Assembly: GCA_963555705.1 (NCBI GenBank)
Contig: OY743176.1
Span: forward strand, 46,143,026-46,207,025
DNA: 64,000 nt
Direction of reading: 5' to 3'
Source of the DNA: Ligustrum vulgare
Taxonomy: Eukaryota > Streptophyta > Magnoliopsida > Lamiales > Oleaceae
Positions 30,210-41,738 of the stretch are shown here, in pieces; within the stretch, counting starts at the first letter, position 1; every line of letters starts with the position of its first letter. A model generated the notes under the pieces. That model ran no database searches and had not been told where the DNA came from. It saw nothing but the letters and a program-made list of their open reading frames with translations. The translations under genes and the position numbers were made by a program.

Positions 30210-33200
30210 CAGTGACGGACCCAGGAATTATACAATGCTTGGGGCAAAAAATTAGAGGGGTGGGGGTGGAGGGGGGAGGCCCCGAAATTTTTTTTTGACT
30301 AAGAGGATTGAAATCAACAATATTGAGTACCAAATCTAATATAAGGAAAATCATAAATAATAATACATCAAAAATCCAATATATATAATCAAAATATAAC
30401 TTGAATCACTATTACACTTGATCCCTACGTGTTTTCATACTTTGAAAACGATGTATAATTACATCATTATCAATTCTATCAAATATATCTTTCTCGATAT
30501 ATACAATCAAACTATCATTCAACCATTGATCTCCAATTCGATTGCGCAGTCGAGTCTTAACGAGATTCATTGATGAAAATGCTCTCTCTACTGTAGCAGT
30601 TGCAACTGGAAGAATTAATGCCAACGTCACAAGCCTATAGAGTAATGGATAAACTTCATGTTTTTTCTTCATCACCAACTTTTGTGAAAGATCACTAAGG
30701 CCTCGTAATCCGCTAAAATCTTCATCGGTGTGCATATCCAAAATATAAGTTTCAAGTTGTTCATCAAACTATTAACCTCAGAAAAACGATCATTCATTTC
30801 CTAAAGTTGCATATCAATGACGACATAAAAGAAATCCAAGCGCAAATGATGTAAATTCGTCATTTCTTGATTGTTTCTTCGTGACCGACCTGGATGTATA
30901 TAAACATCATTCAAGTTAGGAACAACAATATCATGTGTTTGACAAAAAGAGCTAACCGCTTCCAAAAAAGAATCCCATCCATTGTCCCTCATTTCTTGAA
31001 GTCGTGCTTTAAAAACTTTCACTAATCTCATAGCATTGACAATATCTTGATCCTTCTTTTGTAATGCCTTTGACAATTTTTCTGAAATTCCTAAGATCTT
31101 TTTCATGAGATGCAGTCTAAAGGCAAAGTCAAATGTTTGAATCAAGCTCAACATATTAAGTGGTTCACCTTTTTTTCCAGCACTTGGAACATCATTAGCA
31201 ATCATATCAATGACATCAGTTATAGATGAAAAAATACCAATCAAGCTAAGCACAGAACCATAGTGAGAACCCCAACGTGTGTCACCTGCGCGCTTAAGTG
31301 TAGTTTCTTGATTAAGGCCACGTCCACTAGATATTTCATCATGACTAAGAGCTTCCAGAACTTTGAGTCTTTGTTTCTCACGAAGAAGATCACAACGTTT
31401 AGCTGAACCTCCAACAACATTTACATCCTTATCAACCAAATCAAAGAATGCATCGATCTCCACATGCTTGTTTGCCACTCCTACAAGAGCTAGTTGAAGT
31501 TGATGAGCAAAGCAATGAATGTAGAAAGCACTTGGATTCTCTTTCAAAATAAGCGCTTACAAATCATTAAACTCCCCTTGCATATTAATAGCCCCGTCAT
31601 AGCCTTGACCTCTCAATCTAGATATACTTAAATTATATCTGGAGAACATACGATCAATAGCAACCTTAAGTGAGAGAGCCGTCGTGCTCGAAACATGCTC
31701 AATACCAACAAAACGTTCAACTACACAACCATTCTTGTCTACATAACGCAAAACAATAGACATTTTCTCCTTAACTGAGATGTCGCGAGATTCATCCACA
31801 AGAATAGAAAATAAACCATCACCAATATTTTTCATAATAACATTGATAGTTTCAAAGGCAGCAGCACTTACAATATGTTTTTGAATGGTAGGTGATGTTA
31901 ACTTGTGATTTTCTGGAGCATTCTTCAGTGCAACGGCATTAATCTCATCATTGTGATCACACAACCACTTCAATAATTTAAGAAAATTCCCTTGATTCCT
32001 TGAACCTTCAAATTCATCACGTCCTTGAAATGCTAGCCCTTGACGTAGAAGGAATTTAGCACAATCTATTGATGCACCCAAATGAATTTTGTAGTCACTC
32101 CGTTCTTGTTCCGACTTCTTCAAAAAAAATAGATGAAATACTTTTCTTTTGATTCATGAAAGCTTCACATCTAATACGAGCTTTACTGTGTGCACTATTA
32201 TGATCTCCAACATGTTCTTGAAGAATTTTTAAGTGTTTCCAATTTGAAAAGCCCCGTTTTACAAAGGTATCACTGCTACCGCGCTCACTGCTTGATTGGA
32301 AAAGGTAACAGGTGAAGCAAAATGCAGCATCTTTTTCTATGCTATATTCTAACCAAGAAGGGAATTTGTTAAACCAAGATGATTGAAAACGTCTCAATCC
32401 TGATTTTTCACATTGTTTTTGTGGAAAATCATGGTTGAGAGGCTGACAGGGACCTAACTGCAAGTATGCTCTTCGAACCATATCCCGATCATTAACATTA
32501 TATTCCATTATTGGAATTTGTAGTCCAGGATCTGTAGGAAGTTGTGCAACATCAATTTTATCCAAAATATCCCTTTCATCTTGAATGACCTCACAAACAT
32601 TAGTACTATGTTCTTCACTAGACAATGGGGCTTTCCTTTTCAAGTATTTGTCCACAATTCAATATTCTGTAATAAGATATCAAGCAACATAAAACATCAA
32701 CATCTTAAATTCCTAGTAATACACAGATTACAAATACATAGATTACACATTTAAAGAAATCAATACACAAGTTGCACTGAAAGAAATCAACAATACTTCA
32801 AAGAAATATTGAAGAAATCAATACAACATTTCAAAGAAATCAACACAAAGATTACAAATTCAGTCTACAGATTACACATTTAAGATTTTAAACTAAAAAA
32901 ATGCTTTAAACATTAATTTCAAAGAAATCAGATACTTAAAAGCTAGAACATCAGCAAAATTAACTCAAGTCTCAACATCCTAAACCTAATGCTTAATTAC
33001 TTAACAAAGAAATCAAAAATATTAAGTTTGAATTTTGAAATCAAACTTCATTAATCAATACCTAACATCACTGGCGGAGTCGGACTGGTGGAGAGCGACT
33101 GAGCGAGAGAGCTGAGAGAATGCAGTGCGGACTGTGCGGTGCGGTGGAGGGTGGTACCGTGGCTGCCCTAAATTGGTCGCCGGCGTGACGTGAGGGACAG

Positions 33201-33473
33201 CTGACCGCCGACATGAGGGACTAGTCACTTGCGGCCTGGCGGGGGAATGGAATTGCACAGAAATTGGGTATAGATTGGTGTCTGTGAGTCGGGAGATGTA
33301 TTCAGTATTGTATTTGTGGGCTATGGGTTCAGGTGTTCAGACTTCAGTATTTAGGAAGAATTGGGCTTTTTTGTATTGAACGGGCCAAATTTATTTTGGG
33401 CCTTTTTTTGTCTCAGTTCAATAATATTGCTGGGTCATTTGACGCAGCTTGTCGAAACACACATCCGTCCCTG
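30210..33473 (-). mobile_element. Full-length hAT transposon with decayed transposase
   Basis: The 3,264-bp element has short inverted ends cagtgacgga and tccgtccctg and a perfect 8-bp target duplication attgaaaa (30202-30209 and 33474-33481), as hAT elements make. It holds one transposase gene on the minus strand. The region upstream of the gene (32660-33000) has many aaagaaatcaa repeats, possible transposase sites or promoter. Complete ends and TSD suggest simple insertion followed by decay in place. Confidence 0.92.
30412..32655 (-). pseudogene. hAT transposase, TTF-type zinc finger / DUF4371 class
   Basis: Starts MDKYLKRKAP (32655). The N-terminal part has the TTF-type zinc finger with CFTCYLF (about 32320). 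The catalytic RNase H-like part has ILVDESRDIS (about 31800), with the DDE-type Asp, and IHCFAHQLQLAL, as in ZMYM1-like proteins. A C-terminal hAT dimerisation region has TATVERAFSSMNLVKT (about 30550-30600) and ends at 30412. Damage: a frameshift in an A run at 32122-32129 (plus strand), stops at about 31557 and 30801, and a frameshift near 30750. About 740 codons in all. It would cut and paste the element but is dead as read. Confidence 0.9.
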
Positions 33474-33749
33474 ATTGAAAAGAAGAGAGAAATAATGTGT
33501 TTTATTTATAATGGCCCAAACATGATATATATTTCTGTAGAACTTTCTGTTCGGTAAGCATTAAATTAAAATTTTATATAGTATTTTATTGTTTCATCAA
33601 TATAGGTGGCAGCCATTGATTTCAAGTGGCGTTAAAATTCAAATTGACTCTAGGCAAGCAGGATTTTTGGGTCATGGTCGTGGGCAGGATTTTTGGGTGG
33701 GAAATTTTGGCTCACTATTCTTCTTAAATATACATAAAATTATATATAC

Positions 33750-33818
<69 letters not shown>

Positions 33819-34139
33819 TAATACATAATATATAATATATATATATATGTAAGATAAGATTCTGTTTCAACGATGTCGTCTGGCATCTTTTTGAAAATGA
33901 TATCATGTTGGTCTTTTTACCTTTTTTTAGAAGTAGAAAAAGTATCGTCTGACCTTTCTTCTCAATCGAACGACAACGTATTAATCTAAGTTGACAAAGA
34001 AGGGCTTTCAAAATGACTTTTTCTCCAAGTGTAACAAATGGAGCCGCTTGCCCCTTGTTTCGGACCAACGAACATCATTTCTAGTCTGAAGATATTCCCA
34101 TTTTTTTCCTTTTCATCACTTTCTTCTCCAATGTTAGAG
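33474..34139. other. Intergenic DNA with a TAA microsatellite
   Basis: No gene seen. It contains the TAA tract at 33750-33817, otherwise AT-rich DNA of unknown origin before the MITE at 34140. Confidence 0.5.
33750..33817. repeat. TAA microsatellite
   Basis: About 22 uninterrupted TAA units, followed by an imperfect TA-rich tail. Confidence 0.9.
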
Positions 34140-34498
34140 ATGGCAAAAATATTTGACCCGACGGGTACCTGATCCGAACTCGCTCCTAATGGGGCCAAAA
34201 ACACCCGCCCCGTCGACCGGCGGGGCGGGTGCGGGTTTGGTCGTCCCGACCAAACCCGCCCTGAATAAATAAATTAATAAAAAATAATAAAGAAAAAAAA
34301 TAAAAAATACCAAAAAAAAAAAAAAAAAAAAGCAAAAAAAAAGAAATAAAAAAATTAAACGGGATGGGTAAACGGGGCGGCGGGGTTGACCTGTCCCGCC
34401 CCGAAATTCACTAGGCGGGTGGTGGTTCGGGTTTCAAAAAATTTCGCTGGGCAAGTGGTGGGTCGGGGAGACCCACCCGAACCCGCCCCGTTGCCATC
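34140..34498. mobile_element. GC-rich-ended MITE, gatggcaa family
   Basis: Ends gatggcaa and ttgccatc are perfect 8-bp inverted repeats. Subterminal parts are rich in cccgcc and ggcggg words that pair across the element, and the middle is A-rich. Non-coding, 359 bp. It lies just upstream of copia element C. The target duplication is not clear. Confidence 0.7.
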
Positions 34499-34830
34499 AC
34501 TATCCACTGTCTGTATCGGAATGAAATATCATATATAGTATAGAATCATATTTGAAGCTCTTTGCAATAAAAAAAGGGAGGGATGTATAGAATATCGTAT
34601 ATAGTATTGAATCCCATGTTTCCAGCAACAATCGGATCCCATGATTTCGACACCAATTATACTATATTATATTCAATATTATTTTAGGAATTAGATAGAA
34701 TTTATGTACAATGATTTATCATAAATCATTCACATATTATTTTCCCATAGATAGGATCATTACTTGTACAATTTATTTGAAAATACTAGACAGAATATGC
34801 ATATTTATTCTCTTTCTTTATTTCTTTACA

Positions 34831-34846
34831 TGGTATCAGAGCAACC
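34831..34846 (+). promoter_or_regulatory. tRNA-Met primer-binding site of copia C
   Basis: tggtatcagagcaaccc directly follows the LTR end ttaca, complementary to initiator tRNA-Met. Confidence 0.85.
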
Positions 34847-34923
34847 CAATCCTCCCTCTGAAATTCACATGGCTTCCTCCTCTCCATCTCCACCTTGCAC
34901 GTAATGGAAAAAAGAAACTCGCT

Positions 34924-35177
34924 GCCCCCAGGGCACATCTCCAAGTGGCAAAGGGGATGGGTGGTAAGTGCTCAGCGCAGCTGTGTGCTTGGTTCGATTC
35001 CCCGCAAGGTGGAATTGGCCTTGTGGCAAGCGGGAGTTATTGAGATTTGCTCATGCTTACCATAAGCCCTTCCACCCTGACTACTTGGAGGCATAACCTG
35101 GATTTACCTTCCCGAACCAATGGCCTTGGGCGTGGTCGGTTCGGGCCCTCAGGGTGTGGGCTACACCTTTTTCCGAT

Positions 35178-35218
<41 letters not shown>
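34924..35218 (+). mobile_element. tRNA-derived SINE with 17-bp target duplication
   Basis: The insert of about 295 bp is flanked by perfect 17-bp repeats gaaaaaagaaactcgct (34907-34923 and 35219-35235) and ends in a run of about 40 A. A pol III A-box-like word tctccaagtgg (34938-34948) and a perfect B box ggttcgattcc (34991-35001) lie 53 bases apart. A tail ending ttttccgatc precedes the A run. SINEs use the LINE machinery for insertion, which makes such duplications. It sits in the gag part of copia C. The long pure A run and perfect repeats suggest a young insertion. Confidence 0.93.
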
Positions 35219-35220
<2 letters not shown>

Positions 35221-35339
35221 AAAAAGAAACTCGCTTACGTTGATGATACTCTTTCTCCACTCGAAACCACATCCCCAAACTACCAACAATGGAATCAAAC
35301 AAAACACGTGGTCCTTACCTAGCTTTTAAATTCCATAAG

Positions 35340-36028
35340 TTCCACTCTAGCCAATTATCTTGAATTTCATACCGATCTAGAGAAGTTTGGGTTGATCTCC
35401 AGTCCTGCTTTTGTCATTGCAACAATGCTAGACTCTATGACCTCAAACGAGAGCTATCATCCCAGCAACAACACAACCATCCTATCCCTGATTATTACAA
35501 TCCAACGATCTCAAAGAATTGTAACAACAAACCGAAGATGAAAGAGTTTGTGAGTTCTTACTTGGCCTCAACGATTCATACTCCCAACTCAGGACCTAAA
35601 TTCTGACCATGGATACTCTCCCCTCAGTCACAAAAATATTTTCCGTACTTTCTATCCATTACAGTGGTATTCACATACCTCCACAGCGCTGCACCGAATG
35701 CGGGAAGATCGACCATTCCCATAATGGTCGCTGGAAAATTATTAGGTACCCAGCTGATTGAAAAAATTGAGACAGGTAGCCATCCATCCTCGAAAAACCC
35801 CCTTCCCTCTCATTGCCGATGGCTCATCACGTCGGTACTTCCTCTCCAATCCTAGGATTGACACCGGCCATCTATCAACAGCTCATTGATTTGCTCAATC
35901 CACCACAACCCAGAACAAACTTCATCGGTAATATTTTCTCCTCCCCTCTCTTCAACAACCACCTTAATTGGGTTGTGGACAGTGGCGCTACAGACCACCT
36001 CTGCCATAGCCGTGATTTATTCTTCTAC
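35340..36028 (+). pseudogene. Copia C gag end and protease start
   Basis: Fragments in shifting frames include LLGLNDSYSQLRTQIL (about 35560-35600), a block typical of copia gag, then a Cys/His-poor stretch and the protease motif WVVDSGATDHLCHS near 35968. It is cut by the MITE at 36037. Confidence 0.75.
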
Positions 36029-36036
36029 TAAGCTCT

Positions 36037-36512
36037 AGGGATGGAAAAATGGCTCGTCGGCTCGGGCCGCTCGGGCTCGGCTTGGAAAAAGCTCGGGCTA
36101 AGCTCGGTTCGCGTCTCGAGATTTCGAGCCAAAGCTCGAGCCGAGCTTTTTTTTTGAGAGACGGGTTTTGGCTCGGCTCGGCTCGAACCAAAAAAAAGCC
36201 CGCTAAAAAAGCTCAATGGGAGCTTGAACAATGAATTTCGAACACGAGTTCGGCTCAACTTGCTATATATACACATTTTCAATAAAAAATTTATGAATTT
36301 TTGCTATAAAAATAAGAGAAAAAGTAAAAGCTTGGGACTTGGCTCGGCTCGGCTTGAAAAAAGCTCGAGCTAAAGCTTGAGTTGAGCCTTATTTTTGGGG
36401 ACGAGCTTTAGCTCGGCTCGGCTCGGCTCGGGCAAAAAAAAAGCTCGAACTAAGTTCGAGCCTTGATCTTCGGCTCGCGAGCCGGCTCGGCTCGGCTCGG
36501 TGACACTCCTAC
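36037..36512. mobile_element. MITE with gctcgg arrays inside copia C protease
   Basis: The insert begins agggatgg and ends near gtgacactcct, flanked by the direct repeat ctactaagctct (36025-36036 and 36509-36520), of which 8 bp (taagctct) would be a hAT-type target duplication. It is full of ggctcgg and its complement, which pair across the element. The duplicated flank joins the two halves of the copia protease region. Confidence 0.8.
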
Positions 36513-36520
36513 TAAGCTCT

Positions 36521-38239
36521 CCCCAATTCACTGCAATCTATAATGTTGTCCAATGGTGCCCTAATTGCAATTGAAGGAATTGGCTCTTGTAAATTAGGCC
36601 CCAACTTAATTTTACATAATGTTCCTTTTGCTCCTCAATATCTTTTTAATGTACTTTCCATCCCTAAACTCATAAATACTAATTCTTGCATTGTTTTTTT
36701 CTTCTATTGTTTCTCTTCAGGACTCGCCCTCAACGAGGCTGATTAGAGCGGGTGAACTTTGCAATGGATTAATGTGTATCCATTGTCACCTAGTGTCTCT
36801 CTCTCTACTAGGATCTCTGCTAATATAATATTGTGGCACCAACGCTTAGGACACCCTTCTCATTTAGTTATCCTCATTATTTTTTATAATTCATGCATTA
36901 GTTCTGATTGTGATGTTTGTGCCTGCTCTAAGCACACTAGACTCCCTTTTTCTTTTCAAGAAAATAAAAGTGCTACAATTTTTAATAAAAATTTTGTGAT
37001 GTATGGGGATGGCTAGCATACTCCTTTATGTGGTGCACATCATTTCCTTACAATTTTCGACAAATTTTCTCGCATAACCTGGATTTATCTCATGTGCTAC
37101 AAGTCCGAAGCCTACACGCATCTCTTAATTTGTTTTTGCACTCATTAAAAATCAATTCAACACCAAAATCAAAATTATTCAAACTGACAATGGCCAAGAA
37201 TTCATTTCTCAAAAATTTTAGGATAATCTTCATATTCATGGCATCATTTATTAACGTACCTATGTTGAAACCTTACAGCAAAATGATGTTGCAGAATGCA
37301 AGCACTGCCACTTTCTCAATGTCACTCGTAGCCTCCACAAAATACGACCACCTCCGAGTGTTTGGTTGTCTTTGTTATGCCCAAACACTTTTCACCTCTC
37401 ATAGAAAAATTCTCTCATCATGCATTTAAATGCCTTTTCCTTGGATATCCTAGCAACCATAAAGCACACAAACTCTACTACCTAGACACATATGCGATCT
37501 TTTATTCCCGTGATGCCACTTTTCACAAACACCAGTTTGTTTTCCAGCAAATTCCTCATCCCCCACCCCCAATCTCACCCTATACTACCTCTCCCCATAC
37601 CTGAATTCATTTCAATACCTTCTATATTCCCAACGCCGTCATCTCCTTCTTCCTTTTCCCTTTTCCCTTCTCCCTTCTTCCTTCTTCTCCACCTCCCCCT
37701 CTTCCTCTCCCTCTCCCTCTCCCTCTACCTCCAACATGCCCTCGTTGCATGACTACTCGACCCGTCTATCTTCATGACTATATTTTCCCCTGGATACACA
37801 CTGAGCCCATTGTATCATCATCCGTTGCATCAGCCTCATGTAGCACTGCTCACTCTTTATCTACTTTTCTTTCTTATTCTTGTTCTCACCTTCTCATCTT
37901 GTTTTTTTAAATGCTCTTACTATTTCTAATGACCCATCTTCTTATTTTGCTTCCATTCAACATGCCCACTGGCGAGATTCCATGTCCACTGAACTTCATG
38001 CTCTTGAAGAAAATTCCACTAGGACACATGAGCCCCTTCTCCCTGGCAAAAAACCCATTGGCTGCAAGTGGGTGTTCAAAACTAAACTCAATACTAATGG
38101 CTTAATTGAACAATACAAAGCTCGCTTAGTCACGAAAGGTTAGACCAAGTCGAAGGTCTTGGTTATCATGAGACTTTTGCTCCAATTGCTAAAATGACTA
38201 TTGTCTACTACTTATTGGTGGTTCCTTCCTCTTGACAAG
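36521..38239 (+). pseudogene. Copia C protease end, integrase and RT start
   Basis: Blocks in order: LGPNLILHNVPFAPQY (protease end, about 36595), LWHQRLGHPSH and CDVCACSK (integrase zinc domain, 36830-36940), DHLRVFGCLCYAQT and FLGYPSNHKAHKLYYLD (integrase end, 37350-37490). A C/T-rich linker follows, then IGCKWVFKTKLN and QYKARLVTKG (RT start, 38060-38140). It is broken by many stops and by a probable deletion in the integrase core around 37270-37330. The RT is then split at 38240 by the Athila-like insert. Confidence 0.8.
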
Positions 38240-38248
38240 TAGTTATTG

Positions 38249-38912
38249 TTTAGTGTGTTTCATACACTTATTTATATGCTAAAAGTAGGATAAGTTATTG
38301 TTGCTTAAAAATAAATTTTATTGATTTCACTTTTACTTGTTATTATTTTAGTTTATATCCAAAAATCATGTGAATGAAGCAATTGAGGCAAATAAAGGTC
38401 ATTTGGGTGATAATTGGAGCGAAATTGTAAAACTTGGAAGTTGTTGAGGTCAATCGAAAACCAAATGTGTGCTAAATTAGAAGAAGTCAAAATTTAAAGG
38501 CTTAATTGAAGAAATAACGAGTTAAAGGACTTAATTGAGGAGATTCAAAAGTTGAAGAGCTAAAATGACCAAATTAGAATATGACTTAAGAGGTTAATCG
38601 TACTATGACAACTTTACGTAAGGCGGAGTTTGGTTTATTTTTTTTATTTTTTTGGGTAGGTGCAATTTCAAAGGAAGGACCAACTTCAACCCTTTGAAAT
38701 TTGAAAACATAGAGGAAAGGTAACACCACGCGATCGCGAGGTGTTATTCAAATTGAACAGAATCATTTTTCATCACACCACGTGATCTCGGCATTCTCTT
38801 GCACACGATCACGCCTTGGTCTGACGCACATATTTCTTCCCTTGTTTGACAAGGATTCTTGCATGTTAAAACCTAATCTCGACCAGAATATAGGGGCGAG
38901 ATAGAATAGAAC
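38249..38912 (+). repeat. Partial 5' LTR of the 38249 element
   Basis: It aligns with the start of 40309-41729 (acacttatttatatgctaaa, then gtgaatgaagcaattga and so on) to about 38912. The first bases are damaged and the rest of the LTR is missing. Confidence 0.75.
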
Positions 38913-40308
38913 ATAGATTAAATAGGACACTCCTTTATCTCCCAAACACATAAACAAAGCATGACTAAATTTATACGAAAAAAGCAAAATGTAATTCATT
39001 ATTGGATTTTAAGAGACTAATGAATAATAAAGAGTTTAATCCTAAACAAATGTGAAATTAATCACAACATAGTTGAATCAAATTTTAAATTAGAAAGACT
39101 TAGACTTAAAATATCATCTTAGCCTTGCTTGTAGTTTATCCGGATTTGTAACCCATTTTGTTCTCACCTTCAAAAGTGGATCCACAACCCACTATCAGCT
39201 TCTCTCTATTCTTGTCTACACACTGTTGGCTGTTAGCTCCAAAACCGATCTCCTCCAATCAAGAGGCTGTAGGTTTATTATATTGAGAATTTTACCAATT
39301 GGGCTTGGTTACTTGGGAGTCATTGATCCAAAGATTGTTACAGGGATCACTTAGAAAGCTGATGAGAAAAATATTGCACAAAAAGATGATTAAGAGCCTG
39401 TTTGGTAATGTAAAAAGTTTTGGTTTTTTTAATTTTTTGATGGATGTGTGGTTTAAAAATATTTGAAAAGTAAAAAATGGTGAGCTTGACTAAGAATGGA
39501 TGGTTGAGATTGAGTTTGGAAAATTGTGGTAAAAATTTCACCATTTCCAAACAAGCTCTAAGAAAAAGAAAAAAAAAATTAGAGAAAAATAAATTGCATG
39601 GCATAAGCTTTCAGACTGGAACTTTGAAAATTGAGAGTATTGAATAGGGAACTACTTACCATCGGTGTTTTATACAAACCTATTTGATTCTGACCACTTT
39701 GTGTGGAAAATGCAATTTATGATGTTAACAAACCACATAAGGAGAAGTGACCTCAGGATTTCAGAGAAAAGCATATGGGAGTGATTGTACGTAAGAGATG
39801 CAAGATAACAGAAAGAAAAACATTATTTGACCACCTGGAATTTGAGTTTATGCATGTTAAGCCACACTATGTTGGGTTTATTTTGATATGAGTATGCGTT
39901 TGATTTTGACTATTCACCCACATACATGTAAGGTTGAGCATCGAATAAGTGACAAATTATTTTATTGCGTTGTCTGATAATTCTCTCTAAAGTATATTTT
40001 TGATAAAAACCTAAGACATATGGCAAGCAAATTAACTATTGAGTCAGATTTGTTATTAAGGGTGTGTTCGTTGGCTCATTAAAGAGGAGAGAGAAGATTT
40101 TTTATTGTTTTTGAGGTAAAATGTGTGGTTAAAAATTGGAGAGAGAAAATGTGTGTAGTTAAAAAGTGATTTGAGAAATTGTGTAGCTTAAATTGTAGTT
40201 TAAACACCCATTTAAATAGGTAATCGAAAGCAGGCTAAATCTTGTTTTAGGTTTTTATTTTAGTTCTAATTTGTTCGAGGACGAACATTAATTCTAGTTT
40301 TGGAGTGT
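38913..40308 (+). other. Internal remains of the 38249 element
   Basis: Non-coding. It contains a MITE at 39394-39558 and, from about 39640, sequence matching in reverse complement the part of element A at 50640-50830. A short TIR-like stretch at 40058-40220 may be a further MITE. No ORF of interest. Confidence 0.55.
39394..39558. mobile_element. MITE, gagcctgttt family, copy 2
   Basis: Ends gagcctgtttgg and ccaaacaagctc are inverted repeats, with taa on both sides (39391-39393 and 39559-39561), a PIF/Harbinger-type duplication. Related to the copy at 5534-5711. Confidence 0.75.
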
Positions 40309-41729
40309 TTGATAAATGTATTTTTTACACTTATTTATGTGCTAAAAGTAGGATAAATAATTGCCGTCTAAGAATAAATTCTATTGATTTCGCTTTTATT
40401 TGTTATTATTTCAGTTTATATTCCAAGTCAAGTGAATGAAGCAATTGATGCAAATAAAGGTCAATTGGATGATAATTGGAGCTAAATTGTACAACTTGAA
40501 AGTTGTTGAGGTCAATGGAGATCCAAATGGGTGTTAAATTGGAAGAAGTCAAAAGTCCAATGGCTTAATTGAAGAAATCATAAGGTAAAGGACTTCCTTG
40601 AGGTGATTCAGAAGTTTGAGGGCTAAAATTATCAAATCAAAACCTCAAGACTTACACACAATTTCAGAGGAAGGACCAACTTAAAAGTTTTTGAAATTTC
40701 AAAGCACGCGATCGCGAGATTCTGTCCAAAATGAATAGAACTCATTTTTCATCAAACCACACGATCGTGACATGCTCTTGCATGTTAAAACCTAATCTCG
40801 ACCAGAACATGGGGGGCCCAAGATAGAATAGAACATATTCATCCATTCATTGAAGAGGCGAGAAGGAGATAAAAGAAGAGAACGAGGAAAGAGATTTCAA
40901 GATTGCAAAGAGGAATCAAAGTCTTGGTGCAAGATTTCCTTTCTGTTTTTGTTAATTTAATGAACTCAATTATGTTTTCTTACTTTTATTGCATTTATTA
41001 TTTCTTCATGATGTGTAATTAAACTTATTATTAGGATGAACGACGCAGGATAGTTTAATTATATTGATTTCAAACTTCAAGTTTTGCGTTTAGTTGTTAA
41101 TGTATTGATTTTATTATTATGCTTAATGCTTTGAATTAATTGATCACTAATTCATTGATTTTATGAGTTGCTTTCATAATTCGAGAGGTGAGTCAATAAA
41201 CTAGATCTAGATAATAAAATTTGGTAATTGAATAAAAAGTAGAGATACACTTTTATAATTATTGCAGCTTATATTTGAATTCTTGTGTTCATGCACTAGC
41301 TAAGGAATAATTCTAGCCCTCCATAGAGATATGTGGTTTACTTAGTTAGTTAGAAATGTTTTAAACTCGAGAGATAAAATTAAAATATATTCGTGAATTT
41401 GACTAAATGCATATATAGGAAGAAAACTTGAATCTAAAGTTAGTATAATTGGCTATGATAAAATTGTGAATCCCACCACCCTTACAATCACTTTAGAAGG
41501 ACCTATTTAGTCATTCGTGTTTTCCTTTATATTGTATTTAAAATAATTTTTTATTTTTAGTTTAAATCACAAACCATAATTCGATTTTTCAAATAGAGTT
41601 TTGAGCTAATACATTTTGATAATTAATTACAATCCTCGTTGGAACGATAATTCGGACTCATTGGTCCACTTTATTACTTGTCACGATCCATACACTTCCC
41701 TTACAATTTCACACTCCATTTTCAATGAA
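40309..41729 (+). repeat. 3' LTR of the 38249 Athila-like element
   Basis: It begins tgataaatgtatttt just after the purine-rich gttttggagtgt and ends close to ttcaatgaa. It includes the gcgatcgcgag motif near 40705 also found in the other LTRs of this family. Confidence 0.75.
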
Positions 41730-41738
41730 TAGTTATTG

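Larger units (their letters stand above)
38249..41729 (+). mobile_element. Athila-like LTR element inserted in copia C RT
   Basis: The host RT reads up to tagttattg at 38240-38248 and resumes after the same word at 41730-41738, so this 3.5-kb block is one insertion. Its 3' LTR (40309-41729) is nearly complete. The 5' copy is recognisable only for 38249 to about 38912 and then stops matching. The short internal part has the sequence seen before the 3' LTR in element A, including aggacgaacattaattctag just upstream. No gag or polymerase is left, so this is a large internal deletion or a non-autonomous form. Confidence 0.8.

Noticed and set aside
33055..33258. 67-codon frame upstream of the hAT gene
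   Set aside because: Arg/Ser/His-rich low-complexity frame in the untranslated part of the transposon.
34938..35001. tRNA gene
   Set aside because: The boxes belong to a SINE with target duplication and A tail; no tRNA cloverleaf is seen.
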